64,000 nt of DNA from contig JBBBWG010004446.1 of NCBI GenBank assembly GCA_037176905.1, forward strand, positions 76,581 through 140,580, written 5' to 3'. The notes beneath the pieces were generated by a model. The model was not told the DNA's origin. It worked only from the letters and a program-made list of their open reading frames with translations, and did no database searches. Numbering within the stretch: the first letter of the stretch is position 1; the number at the start of each line of letters is the position of its first letter. Both the position numbers and the translations under genes were made by a program. This DNA comes from Azolla pinnata. Taxonomy: Eukaryota > Streptophyta > Polypodiopsida > Salviniales > Salviniaceae. Of this stretch, positions 12,480 to 24,463 are shown piece by piece.

Positions 12480-12797
12480 GCACAAATACATTATTAAGTA
12501 CAAAGGTGTGCAAAAGAAGCACAACTACAATTTCACAAACTATAAGATCTAAAAACACAATCTCTCTCTCTATCAATCATCTCAAAGAGGAGCTCAGCAA
12601 AGCAAAAGCAAAAGGAAAGAAGCACAACTACAATTTTACAAATGATATAAGATGTAGAAACACAATCTCTTTCTCTCTTTCTCTCACCCAATATTCATCC
12701 CCATCATCAATCATCTCAAAGAGGAGCTCAGCGAAGCAAAAGCAAAAGGAAAGAAGCACAACTACAATTTTACAAACTATAAGATGTAGAAACACAA

Positions 12798-12833
<36 letters not shown>

Positions 12834-12946
12834 TCCCAATATTCATCCCTATCATCAATCATCTCAAAGAGGAGCTCAGCAAAGCAAAAGCAAAAGGAAA
12901 GAAGCACAACTACAATTTTACAAACTATATAAGATGTAGAAACACA

Positions 12947-12993
<47 letters not shown>

Positions 12994-13080
12994 ACTCCCA
13001 ATATTCATCCCTATCATCAATCATCTCAAAGAGTGGCAAAAGCAAAACTACAATTTTACAAACTATAAGATGTTAGAAAC

Positions 13081-13112
<32 letters not shown>

Positions 13113-13285
13113 CACACACACACCCCCAATATTCATCCCTATCATCAATCACCTCAAAGAGGAGCTCAGCAAAAGCAAAAGCAGAAGCAAAAGCAGAAGC
13201 AAGAGCAAAAGCAAGAGCAAGAGCAAGAGCAAGAGCAAGAGCAAGAGCAAAAGCAAAAGCAAAAGCAAAAGGGAAAGGAATATGA
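12480..13285. repeat. 103-148 bp minisatellite with internal CT and CA microsatellites
   Basis: The core ACAACTACAATTTTACAAAC begins near 12521, 12624, 12758, 12906 and 13045. Each copy continues into AGATGTAGAAACACAAT, a CT run, a CA run, CCCAATATTCATCC and CATCTCAAAGAGGAGCTCAGC. CT and CA runs differ between copies and account for most of the length change. The array ends in a purine-rich GCAAAA/GCAAGA run (13165-13275). An 876-bp open frame across it is repetitive and judged not to be a gene. Confidence 0.9.
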
Positions 13286-13661
13286 TGAAAAGAAATGAAG
13301 GAAAAGCAAAAGGAACAGGGGAGGAGAGAGGAGAGAGGAGAGAGGAGAGAGAAGCGGTACTAGGGTCAGCGGGCCTAGAGAGAGGATGTGGGGGGCGGGG
13401 AAAGAAGAGAGAGGATGTGGGGCATGGCGACAGACAGCTCAAGCGAGGATGTAAAGGACCCCAAGCAAACAACAACAAAGAGAAAAAAAAAAGGGAGGGA
13501 AAACAGGGTCAATGAGACTTAGAGAGAGGATGTCCACGCACGCATGCATGCATGGCATGCATGGCATGCATGGCATGGCATGGCATGCATGCGCATGTGC
13601 ATGTGCATGTGCATGTGTGGCGGCGATGCTGTTTTTCGCTTCCTTTTTTTAGTGGTGCGGA
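13286..13661. repeat. Purine-rich tract and alternating CATG/GCATGTGC repeats
   Basis: Positions 13310-13430 are rich in GAGAGAG and GGATGTGG. Positions 13540-13620 are made of CATGCATGG units and then GCATGT units. That second stretch is almost purely alternating purine and pyrimidine and holds many overlapping GCATGC and ATGCAT palindromes. Confidence 0.8.
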
Positions 13662-14292
13662 GTGATGATGCTGATGGTGGCTGGCGGTCATGGTCATGAT
13701 GGCGTCGGCTGTGACGATGGTGTCCGTGGTGATGATGGCGCCGATGGTGACGACGGTGACGGTGGTGATGCTGGTGATGGTGGCGTCGATGGTGATGACG
13801 GGGACGGTGGCGTCGATGGTGATGATGGTGACGGTGGCGTCCATGGTGACCATGGTGATGATGGTGACGGTGGTGATGATGGTGATGGTGGTGATGGTGG
13901 CGTCGGTGGTGATGATGATGACGGTGGTGATGATGGTGATGGTGGTGGTGGCGGTGGTGATGATGATGGTGGTGATGGTGGCGTCGATGTTGATGATGGT
14001 TTCGATGGGGTCGATGGTGATGATGGCGTCGGTGGTGTCCATGGTGACGATGGTGACGATGGGGACGATGGTGACGATGGTGACGATGGGGACGATGGTG
14101 ACGATGGTGATGATGGTGACGGTGGCGTCGATGGTGATGATGGTGGTGATGGTGATGATGCTGACGGTGGCGTCGATGGTGATGATGGCGGTGATGATGG
14201 TGATGATGGTGACGGTGGCATCGATGGTGATGATGGTGGTGATGATGATGGTGACGATGGTGACGATGGTGTCGATGGTGTCGATGGGCTCG
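13662..14292. repeat. 630-bp GATGGTGAC-type minisatellite upstream of CESA
   Basis: Nearly the whole stretch is GAT, GAC, GGT, GGC and GTC triplets with a loose 9-bp period (GATGGTGAC) and longer patterns such as GGTGGCGTCGATGGTGATGA. Because the repeat has no stop triplets, long frames stay open on both strands: Gly/Asp-rich and Val/Met-rich on plus, His/Arg-rich and Ser/Pro-rich on minus. None resembles a known protein, so it is taken as non-coding. It ends 375 bp before the CESA start codon. Confidence 0.85.
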
Positions 14293-14666
14293 CCTGTTCT
14301 TCTTCTTCAGCTCCGGAGATCCCCCTCCCCTTCTTCCTCCCATCTTCTCCTTCTTCTGCTTCTGCTTCCTTCTGCTTCCTTCTGCTTCTGCTTCTCCATC
14401 TCCATCTCCATCTCCATCTCTTTCCTTTTTCCCCGTCTTTCCCACCTCTCCCTCCCCCCTCCCCCCTTTCTTCCCCTTCCTCCAAGCTAATGTAGTTGGC
14501 TCAGAGCTCCTTCTCTCTCTCTCTCTCTCTCTGTGAGCTATGGTGTAAGGCCTGCTGACTGAGGGGCTTCCTCTTCTTCCTCTTCCTTCTTCCTTCTGTT
14601 TCTTCCTCTTCCTTCGTCCGCCCCTTCTTCTTCTTCTTCTTCTTCTTCTTCTTCTGCCCCTCAGCT
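14293..14666 (+). promoter_or_regulatory. CESA leader and proximal promoter, pyrimidine-rich
   Basis: CTTCTG and CCATCT repeats (14345-14425), a CT run (14513-14532) and TTC runs (14565-14655) lead up to the CESA ATG at 14667. CT/TTC-rich leaders are common in plant 5'UTRs. I see no clear TATA box, so the transcription start is not placed. Confidence 0.45.
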
Positions 14667-14780
14667 ATGGAAGCCAATGCAGGCCTGGTTGCAGGATCTC
14701 ATAAGCGGAACGAGCTCGTGGTCATCGGATCAGAGAACCTAGGGGTAAGCAAGCAAGCAAGCAAGCAAGCAAACAAACAG

Positions 14781-14817
<37 letters not shown>

Positions 14818-17800
14818 TTTCCATCTTGTGTGTGTGTTTCCCCCTCATGTTGTGCACCTTTTGCAAAGCTCTGCATCCTTGCAATTCGCCCACAATGTGG
14901 GAACCCCATCAAGGAGGTCATTCATCATCATAATCATCATCATCATCATCCATTTCTCTCTCTCTCTCTCTCTGTGTGTCTACTTCTCCTCTTTCACCCT
15001 AAGCTTAGCAGAATCCACGGGCTTTTAACTCCATCTTTTCGTCTGTACCTGTCTCTCTTCTTCCAGCCGAAGCCACTCGCCAGATTGAGCGACCATGTAT
15101 GTCAGATATGCGGGGACGATGTCGGCCTCACTGTCGACGGCGATCTCTTCGTCGCCTGCAATGAATGCGCTTTGCCGGTATGCAGATCTTGCTACGATTA
15201 TGAAAGGAAAGATGGTAGCCAGTGCTGCCCACAGTGCAAGACCAGGTACAAAAGGCTGAAAGGTACGATCTTCTCGCCTCAAATCTGCGATGATGCATCG
15301 AAACCCTAGAAAGACACCCATTCATCTCTCCACCGATTCTGTAGCACTCTTCGCGAAAGCCCCGAATCTAAGCTTTTTTTCTTGTGTGTGTGTGTGGGGG
15401 GGGGGGGATTGTGATCCAGGGAGCGCTCGAGTCGAAGGAGATGAGGAAGAAGATGACACCGATGACATCGAGAATGAATTCAAAGATCTCCCTGGCGAGC
15501 ACGATGGCCAGCATATGGTAGACGCCATGCTCCAAGGGCACATGAGCTATGGACGTGGAGCTGATCATGATATGCCGCATCGAATGCAGACGATGCCTCC
15601 ATCGGTTCCTCTTCTTACCAATGGTTCAGAGGTAAGCCTTTCTTCCCCCTCCCATGTCTCCGAACCGAATCTATCATATATACATCTGTTTGAATGCGTC
15701 AAATCTTGTCATGTGTTTAGGTCAATTTACTCATATATATGTGTGTGTGTTTGTATCAGATGGATAAACAACAGATTAGAACGGATCGCTGTTGTTCTCT
15801 TTAATCAATCACAAGGTCTTATGAGTACATGCATTCATGCATTTGTTAAAAAGCCATCCGCTAGTGAAAGCAAAGGAGAGGTCATATTGAATCCTTAACA
15901 AATAAGGCTTACTTGCCTGATATCATCACCCCATCATGGAATTCCTTCTCATGCAAAAGCATTGCATTAGGAAATGGATCTTTTGGGCTCGGCCACTCAC
16001 TCGTTATTCATGGGTAATGATACGATGCAAGTCAACATTTTCAAGGACTTATGTCCTCTTTCTCGCTATGTATGTTTCCAGACCATATGCACGTACCGAC
16101 ATACTCTTTCCACTTCCGTTATATCCGATCTGCTTTTTACCACATCCATGTAATGATATATCTTGTCGTATGACATTTTCCTCTTTCTCGATTTCAGGAT
16201 GGCGGAGATCCACTTGGGATTCCACCGGAACATCATGCTTTGGTTGTGCCCCCTTCCATGGGAGGTGGAAAACGAATTCATCCCCTCCCATTCTTGGAGT
16301 CTGGTATGTGGCTACTAAATGCTCCAAGCCGAATTGAATGCCATATGCTCTGTAAATTCTTCAAAGCCCTTGCTTTGATCCTTTTATTTTGCAGTCAATC
16401 CAAGGCCATTGGATCCGAGCAAGGATCTGGCAGCTTACGGCTTCGGGAGCGTTACTTGGAAAGAGAGGATGGAAAGCTGGAAGAATAGACAAGAGAAGTT
16501 GCAAGTCATGAGGGCGGATGAGAGGCAAGCATTGTCTGGAGGCAAAGGAGGAGATGATGATTACGATGATGCTGATCTCCCTGTGTATGTTATCTTCTGT
16601 CGAAAAAATGCATTGGAACCATCACATTCTTTCATCATGCTTTGCTTTATGCGTGTTTTATGGAGAAGTCCGTGTCTGGTCTGCTACACCATATTCTTTC
16701 ATCATCTTTTATTCTGCTGGAATGAATTTTGAGCTTATCGCCACAAAAATCCTCATTTGATCTACGCTCACCGCTAAAGTTCTTAAAGAAGAAAACCTTT
16801 TGGATTATACAGGACTGATGAGGCAAGACAGCCCCTATCTAGGAAAGTTCCGATTGCCTCAGCTCGAATCAATCCATATCGAATGATTATTGTGATTCGG
16901 CTAGTTGTGTTGGCCTTTTTCCTTCGATATCGGATCTTGAACCCTGTTCCGAATGCCTATGCCCTGTGGCTTATCTCAGTGATTTGTGAGATCTGGTTTG
17001 CTCTCTCTTGGATTCTGGATCAGTTCCCAAAGTGGCTCCCTATCACTAGAGAGACTTATTTGGATCGGCTCTCCTTAAGGTATCTAATAACTTTTCATCC
17101 CCTTAAAAGAGTTAATTTGGGTACTGCTTGTTTCGACCCCTCCTTTCTTTGTTTCCATTTTACATAAAGATTGTCTCTTGTTCACATCTCAGTCACTCTG
17201 TTGATCTGAATTCATCTGAAGAGAATCTTTGGTTTTTCTTTTCTTTTCTTTCGTTCCTGCAGATATGATAGAGAGGGGATGCCTTCAGAGCTTGCTCCTG
17301 TTGATCTCTTTGTCAGCACAGTGGACCCAATGAAAGAACCACCCTTAGTGACAGCGAATACAATTCTTTCGATTCTGGCTGCTGACTACCCAGTGGACAA
17401 GGTGACATGCTACGTGTCTGACGACGGGGCTGCCATGCTCACCTTCGAGGCCATGTCTGAGACATCAGAGTTTGCTAGGAGTTGGGTACCCTTTTGCAAG
17501 AAATTTAGTATAGAGCCTCGCGCTCCGGACTTCTACTTTGCCCAGAAGATCGACTATTTGAAGGATAAAGTCCACCCTTCTTTTGTTCGAGAACGCAGGG
17601 CGATGAAGGTAATAAAAGAAAGACACTGCAATAGATAAGCAGCACTTGCTATTGGGTGCGTTTTGTTCATTGACATTGAGCTGGGTGGTTTGGTTGTTCT
17701 AGAGAGAGTATGAAGAGTTCAAGATTAGAATCAATCAGCTGGTGGCCAAAGCTGCCAAAGTACCGGAGGATGGATGGACGATGCAGGATGGCACTCCATG

Positions 17801-20608
17801 GCCAGGAAACAATGTCCGTGATCACCCAGGAATGATACAGGTGGAAGAATGTGTAACATCATAGGATGATATTTTGAAATGAAAGCTTTCAAATCATATT
17901 TTGCTTTGGTATGCGATATCTGGTTTTTAATGGACTAGAATGCAATGCAGGTGTTTTTAGGTCAAACTGGTGGGCACGATACAGATGGGAACCCTCTCCC
18001 ACGCCTGGTGTACGTATCGAGAGAAAAAAGGCCAGGATATAATCATCATAAAAAAGCTGGTGCCATGAATTCCTTGGTAACTGCTTCGAACCATGTTTTA
18101 TATGCTCATAGATGTGTTTATTCATGGTCAACCTTATCTTGTATGACAAACCATGTCAGTCCATAATGTTTAGTGTGTGAAGATCCATCGTGCTTTTGTG
18201 TCTTTTTTTGATGATACAGCGAAATGACATGGGGAATTTGTTTTTGCAGATACGTGTGTCAGCAGTCCTGTCAAATGCCCCTTATATTCTGAATTTGGAT
18301 TGTGATCATTATGTCAACAACAGCAAGGCTCTCAGAGAAGCCATGTGCTTTATGATGGACCCTCTCCTTGGAAAGCGGGTATGCTATGTGCAGTTCCCAC
18401 AAAGGTTCGATGGCATCGACAAGCATGATAGATATGCCAACAACAACACAGTTTTCTTCGATGTATCTTTCACCTCTCCCTCTCTCCCTCTCCGTATACA
18501 TACATACTTTAGAATTTTTGTGCTGCTATTTCTAATCTTCTCTTCTCTGGTGTGTATATTTGAAGATATATTTGCGCATAAATATGTTTGTGAGTGCTGT
18601 GTTTTCTGTGTCTATTTTGAGGTGCTAAGCTTAAAAACATTGCTATTCTTGCAGATCAACTTGAAAGGACTCGATGGAATACAAGGTCCTGTCTATGTCG
18701 GCACAGGTTGTGTCTTCAGAAGGCAAGCATTGTATGCCTATGATGCACCCAAGAAGGAGAAGAAACCAGCTAGGACTTGCAATTGCTGTGCAAGTTGGTG
18801 TTGCTCGTGCTGCAAAGGCCGGAAGAAGAACAAGAAAGTGAAGCCTGTCGTGAAGCCTAAAGTCGAAAAGAAAAGGAGATGGTTCAAGAAGAAATCCGAC
18901 TCAACTACCCCGATCTTCAAAAGCTTGGAAGATATCGAAGAGGGAGTTGAAGGTACGTATAACCCCCCATATTGTACTACGTAGGAGTTCAAGATTCGGA
19001 AATACTCGACAATCCGTGAATGCTGGAATTTTCGCAGGGTTCGATAGTGAGAAGACCTCCCTGATGTCTCAGAAGAATTTTGAGAAGAAATTTGGGCAAT
19101 CGCCTGTCTTCATAAGGTCAACGTTTCTCGAAAATGGAGGTGTTCCGGAGAGCTCCAGTCCTGCCTCGCTCTTGAAAGAAGCCATACATGTCATCAGCTG
19201 TGGCTACGAAGACAAGACTGACTGGGGAAAAGAGGTTGGCTAGTTAGTAGACCATATACGTATAGACACACATAATGAGAAGTCTTAGAATTTTGTTCTT
19301 TTCACTCCGATTTGGCAAGGTGTTTTAAATGTTGGCATTCGTTAGCTTTCAAAGACAGTGTTTGAAAGCTTTGCTCAAATGTCAAGCAATAAGTTTCTGC
19401 CAAACAAACCCAAGAATCTATGAAAATATCTCAACTGCATAGTAAAGCACCTGCGATGTTTCTAAGGACTCTTGTGTGGTTTCTTTTGCTGCAGGTTGGC
19501 TGGATATATGGGTCAGTAACAGAAGATATCCTGACAGGTTTTAAGATGCATGTACGAGGGTGGAGATCGATTTATTGCATGCCTGAGAGGCCCGCATTTA
19601 AAGGGTCAGCCCCGATCAACCTTTCGGATCGTCTCAACCAAGTCCTCCGATGGGCACTTGGGTCAGTAGAGATTTTCTTCAGTCGGCATTGTCCGATATG
19701 GTATGGCTACAACGGCGGCTTGAAGTGGCTCGAGAGGCTTGCATACATCAACACCATCGTCTATCCGTTTACATCGATCCCGCTCATTGCCTACTGCACA
19801 CTACCTGCCATATGCTTGCTCACCGGGAAGTTCATCGTCCCAGAGGTAAGAAGATAGTATTCGAAAGAAAAAAAAAAAACCTAGGAAGAAAAATGTTTTG
19901 AGGGTCTGAGTCATTTAGAGCTGGATGGTCGAGAGTGTTTAGGTTAAGGGTAATCCAAACCAAGGTCGACGCGGGAAGTCTTTTGTTTGATGTTTTCCCT
20001 TTTTTCTTTTTGCTTTGCAGATCAGCAGCTTCAACAGCCTTTGGTTCATCGCCCTGTTTCTGTCCATTTCGGCGACAGGCATCCTCGAGATTCGGTGGAG
20101 CGGAGTGGGTATCGACGAGTGGTGGAGGAATGAGCAGTTCTGGGTGATAGGGGGTGTCTCAGCCCATTTCTTCGCACTGTTCCAGGGCTTGCTGAAGGTC
20201 ATAGCTGGTATCGACACAAGCTTCACGGTGACATCAAAGGCAACAGATGAGAACGATGTGTTTGGGGAGCTGTATACATTCAAATGGACCTCGCTCCTCA
20301 TTCCCCCAACCACTCTCATCATCATCAACATGGTGGGAATCGTGGCGGGCATCTCGGATGCGATCAACAACGGGTATCAGTCGTGGGGGCCCCTCTTTGG
20401 GAAGCTCTTCTTCTCGATCTGGGTCATCATGCATCTGTATCCTTTCCTGAAGGGGCTGATGGGGCGCCAGAATCGCACGCCCACCATCGTGATCGTGTGG
20501 TCCATCCTCTTGGCTTCCATCTTCTCCCTCTTGTGGGTCCGGATCAACCCGTTCTTGCCGAAGCAGATCGGGCCCAACCTCGAAGTATGCGGCTTGCAGT
20601 GCGATTGA
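14667..20608 (+). CDS. CESA: Cellulose synthase catalytic subunit (CESA), complete, 14 exons
   Basis: Exons: 14667-14744, 15067-15262, 15420-15631, 16198-16303, 16395-16584, 16813-17079, 17263-17608, 17703-17840, 17951-18076, 18250-18462, 18655-18952, 19038-19234, 19495-19845, 20021-20608. All junctions are GT-AG and in phase, giving 1101 residues, close to the usual 1080-1090. The start [20 protein letters not shown] is the standard CESA N-terminus. The RING zinc finger has Cys38, 41, 57, 60, 65, 68, 80 and 83. The catalytic core has the first Asp in DDG (403-405), DCD (528-530), TED (798-800) and QVLRW (838-842). Two membrane helices precede the core (about 282-330), and a bundle follows near 860-1090. 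Exon 11 is the class-specific Cys/Lys-rich region. It polymerises UDP-glucose into beta-1,4-glucan in plasma-membrane rosettes. The C-terminus is CGLQCD, not the usual CGINC. Confidence 0.97.
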
Positions 20609-23600
20609 ATCAAGGTTCGCGCTTATTTTCTCCAGCCATTGTCTTACTTACATGTTGTCCTTGCTCGAAAAACACGTGCGTTCTTACGTATTCGTCGGCA
20701 CAAGGTGAAGGAAGAATTTGAAGCGCAAGAAGGAAGGAAGAATTGAAGCACAAGCAACAAGGTAAATATTCTCGTCAGGAGATATATTTCATTTGTACCG
20801 GTAACAAGTAGTAAACACTCAAGCTATAGTTTGGAGAGGCTGGGGGGAGAGGCTGATGGGTGCATCCAAAGGTGTAAAAGCCATTGATGGGGTGAAAGCA
20901 TTTGATGGGGTTCCTTTCTTTCTTTCTGTCTTTCTTTTTCTTCTCGCCTTTGGTACCAGCTGCAACTCCTGCTCTTTGCACATGCTTGACATATATATCT
21001 ATCTCTCTCTCTCTATATATATATATATATGGGAGTGAGAACTATGTGGGCTTTTTTTCAACCATAGGGCCAGCCAGCCACACACAAGGCAAAAAAAAAA
21101 GACAAAAAAAACAAACCCAGATTCTTTTATTTGTGTAAGAAAGAAGACAAAAAAAGCAGCTTATTGGCAAGCCTATGGTGCTATGTATAACAATCGACAA
21201 TCGAAGAAAGACTTCAATTCATATAAACTGTTCATTTTAGCACGGCTGCATCGGTACATGGAAATGTCCGTGTTCCGTAGTCTTCCTCTGTTTTCTGTTT
21301 CTTGTGTGTCTGATAAATAAAAGGACTGGCTGTCTTTTTACTTTGAAGCAATCTAATTTTAAGATGATTCTCATTATGCACACAGGCATATATGAATGTA
21401 ATAATCTGATTTCATCAGGAAGGGCTGTTTTTCTTTTTTTTCTAAAGCAAATCAGATGTCTTCCAATGTATGCTGGTTTAACAGAGTTGCTGCTTAGTTC
21501 AATCATCTGTTTGTGGTTCTCAACCTCCCATGGCAGTGGGTCCTTATCATGCATACAATTATTGTACTCTCACAACTCCCATGACCATGATGCATGTGGG
21601 AAGAAATGGGCTGTGCAAGTACTCTTTATAAATGCTGCTGGTTGGGGTAACAGAAGATTGCCATTGCTTTCCTGTGCTTGGGTTAAGTAAAAAAAAAGAA
21701 AAGAAAAGATGTTACAAACTCTGTGGATGTTAAACAATCTCAGCTACATTTACTGCAAAAGCAGTCACATGGCACAGTCCATTTGTCAAGTATATATATA
21801 CATTTAAGGACAGGGCTTTACTGTCTGGATGGAATCCACAAAGCTTCCTTTTCCTTCCCCCTTCCTCCCACACCCCAAACAAACTCTGAGATTTTTTCCA
21901 TGGCAATGAAACTCCTTAATGTAACTCAGAACCGACGCCGAAAGGACATGGCAGGTCTCTTTCAAACCCTGTCTTATTTCTTCTGCTGTTGCAAATCAAG
22001 CTTTTTCCTGCTCTTTCGCTTCGATGCTGGGATTCGGGCTTACATGTTGAACGCGTCGAGCGAATCCGATGAATTTACTTTGTTGTATGGGTGGAAAGCT
22101 GAGGTGAATGGCATCCACAAAGACAATCGGTTTGGTGGCCGATCGATCTAATGCAGTTTGTTGGGCTCTGATTTCGGAAACGATCTGTGTGCATTCTGGA
22201 AGTACTTTTGAGCTCACAAAGCACTCAAAAAGAGCCAAGAACCACGATCTGGATCGGATTTTTAGATCTTCATATCGCATCTAAAGTTCGCCTGCTGATT
22301 ACATGCCGATGTACATCTCCGCATGCTCCTTTGGTATAAAGCCTTATGGTTTAGGGTTAGGGTTTTTTAGGGTTTTGGGTGGCTCTTGGCCAGCCTCCCC
22401 ATTGGAAATCAGTGTTTGTTCTTAGGCAAAATTAAGGATAAAAGTGCCCAAAATTGTTTGATGCCCAACCATTTCTGTTTATAATTCCAGCTTGGCACCC
22501 ACAATTTGTTTTACAAATTGATCGTCTTATCAATAAATTGATAGATTGAACCATACGACTAATCAGATCATAATCTGTTAATCTGTAACAAAAACCAGAA
22601 AACAATCCAATCGATGCAGCGTCAGTAAGGTTAAAGGCAATTACCATCGAACCGCACTGTAAAACATCGATCACAATTTTAAAAGCTGATAAAAACTTCG
22701 AAGTCGATGCACAAGGGTACGTGGGGCTGATTAATCATGGCAAAAGTTTCAGAATTGTGGGCACCGAGCCATAATTACAACAAAACTGTAGTTTTAATAA
22801 TTGAATATAATTGTATTTTGTGAAGTTTGGCACTTGTGTAGTTAGACATCGGATCTTCTGTGAACTGGCTTTTTTCACAGAGCTCCCACCATGTCCATGC
22901 TGGCTAGTATTTCAAGGTGTTGATTTCGAACCAACTATCGATCACTTGGTGCTGTTACATGACAAGAGTCTCTCTAAATCGTCGAGGACGGAGGATTTGT
23001 AGCCGGTTAGTTTTAACAACGGGAGATAGGCAACATGCTTCAGTTAGAGAAGGTGTCTTAAAATGAGGTGCCAGATGAGTAATGACTATCTAGCCACATG
23101 CTTGAGCTATATATACAAAAACCTTAATGGGGTCAAAGCCTCAGAGAACATGAAGAAGCTATTCATGCGGAGACAAAGTTGTTGGTATCAGGAGAGACAC
23201 AAATGAGCAAGAGAGATCTATTTCCTTAGAATTGTATCGGTGAGAGTTCACATAAGGGTAATTATAGACAAACTCATCTGTCCTATTATTTATCTCTAGT
23301 CGCACGCTAACAAGAATAACTTACACCCAATGATAGTTACAGTAGATTGATATCTACTCGGATGCATGTTGATTACAAGCGTAGAAGTCCTTGAAACGAT
23401 GATTTCGTATCATCAAAGTTTATGGATAGACTACTCTTTGCTTCCTCAAATCAGCTTTGGTTGTCCGAAGTTATCGTCATAAATGTAGGACAACAGTGAT
23501 TCCTAGTCCAGACTCGTTTGAAGAAGTCCGCTATTTTGACAATCACCATGAGTCTCCAGAATATATATTGTTCTCTTGTTCTAACACAACAAATTTGGCC

Positions 23601-24463
23601 ACGAGTTAATATAGTTCCAAAAGATAAGAAATCGTAAATCTTCCAACCATTGAAACGCACAAATGTTTGAAGGCTCCATCAGAGAATAGAGAGATTAAGG
23701 AAATAGAATGAGCATGCGAATTTTTTTTCTGCTGGATGATGCTAGTTAAGGGTGCAATGATGATACATTCGGTTATATGGATCATTGATTAAAGAAATTC
23801 GTTGAAATGGGATCAGATAGAAACAGAAAACTCCTACATAAATGGGCACATGGAAAGACATGGAAAGTCATGAAGACTAACCAGATGAAGAAATGAAAGA
23901 GAATCAGCAATCAAAGCACCAGTTTGAATGATGGAAGAAAAACAATAGCAAGATGCGTGCGGATTCTTTTGTGAATTCCAAAAGAATTCTGTTGTAGATT
24001 AGAGTAATCCTCAAAAAGAATAGATAAATCCCCCCTACCAGTTTAGGAGGAATGGAGAACGTATTGTAAACCTGTTTCCAACATTTTTGTACATTATAAT
24101 GTGAAACTCCTTTACAAGTAGGAAATGATGATTCTTCTTCCTTCAGCATTTCTACATAAAAATGATGCACTTGATAGCCGTGCCTATCAGACCTAGCACA
24201 GCCGGCAATTGCCGAAAGCTTCACAAGCAAAAGGCTGAAAACCATTTATAGCTTCAGTTCACTCCTGCTTTGGTTACAGAATACCTTGCCTATCACAGAG
24301 CTTCGCCATAGAATATTTTTACCTACAATTTCATTGCAACAAATTTCGAACTACAAGCTTCGAAGATGAGAGATCTTATCTATGAGTTCCATCCCACTTC
24401 ACAAGCCCAAAAATACGAACCTTTCCGGACGCAGAAAAAAAATTATGTTCTGCGAAATAGATT
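20609..24463. other. Space between convergent CESA and LCYB genes
   Basis: It holds the CESA 3'UTR and the LCYB 3'UTR. There are TA and CT runs at 21000-21030 and A-rich tracts. Telomere-like GGTTTAGGGTTAGGGTTTT lies at 22349-22367. Open frames near 21720-22280 on both strands have no family I recognise. I see no RNA gene and no clear mobile element. Confidence 0.5.
22349..22379. repeat. Short interstitial telomere-like motif
   Basis: GGTTTAGGGTTAGGGTTTT is followed by TTAGGGTTTTGGG. This is a short run of mixed TTTAGGG and TTAGGG units in the space between CESA and LCYB, not next to a start codon. Confidence 0.7.

Noticed and set aside
12410-13285. A 291-codon open frame on the plus strand
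   Set aside because: It is the translation of the 103-148 bp minisatellite, with Ser/Leu and His/Thr runs from CT and CA repeats and Ala/Lys/Arg runs from GCAAAA. There is no family match and no codon signal.
13519-14495. Frames of 260-308 codons on both strands, His-rich, Gly/Asp-rich or Ser/Pro-rich
   Set aside because: They all arise from a triplet repeat without stops. Openness in opposing frames at once argues against selection on any of them.
19233-19501. 9-bp direct repeat AGGTTGGCT at both ends of CESA intron 12, a possible sign of recent intron gain
   Set aside because: As far as I recall, other plant CESA genes have an intron at this place, so it is probably old. AG|GT at both ends is partly splice consensus, which leaves little excess identity.
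22800-23750. Possible decayed retrotransposon between CESA and LCYB
   Set aside because: I found no protein motif, terminal repeat or primer-binding site, only a TATATATA-like box and mixed sequence.
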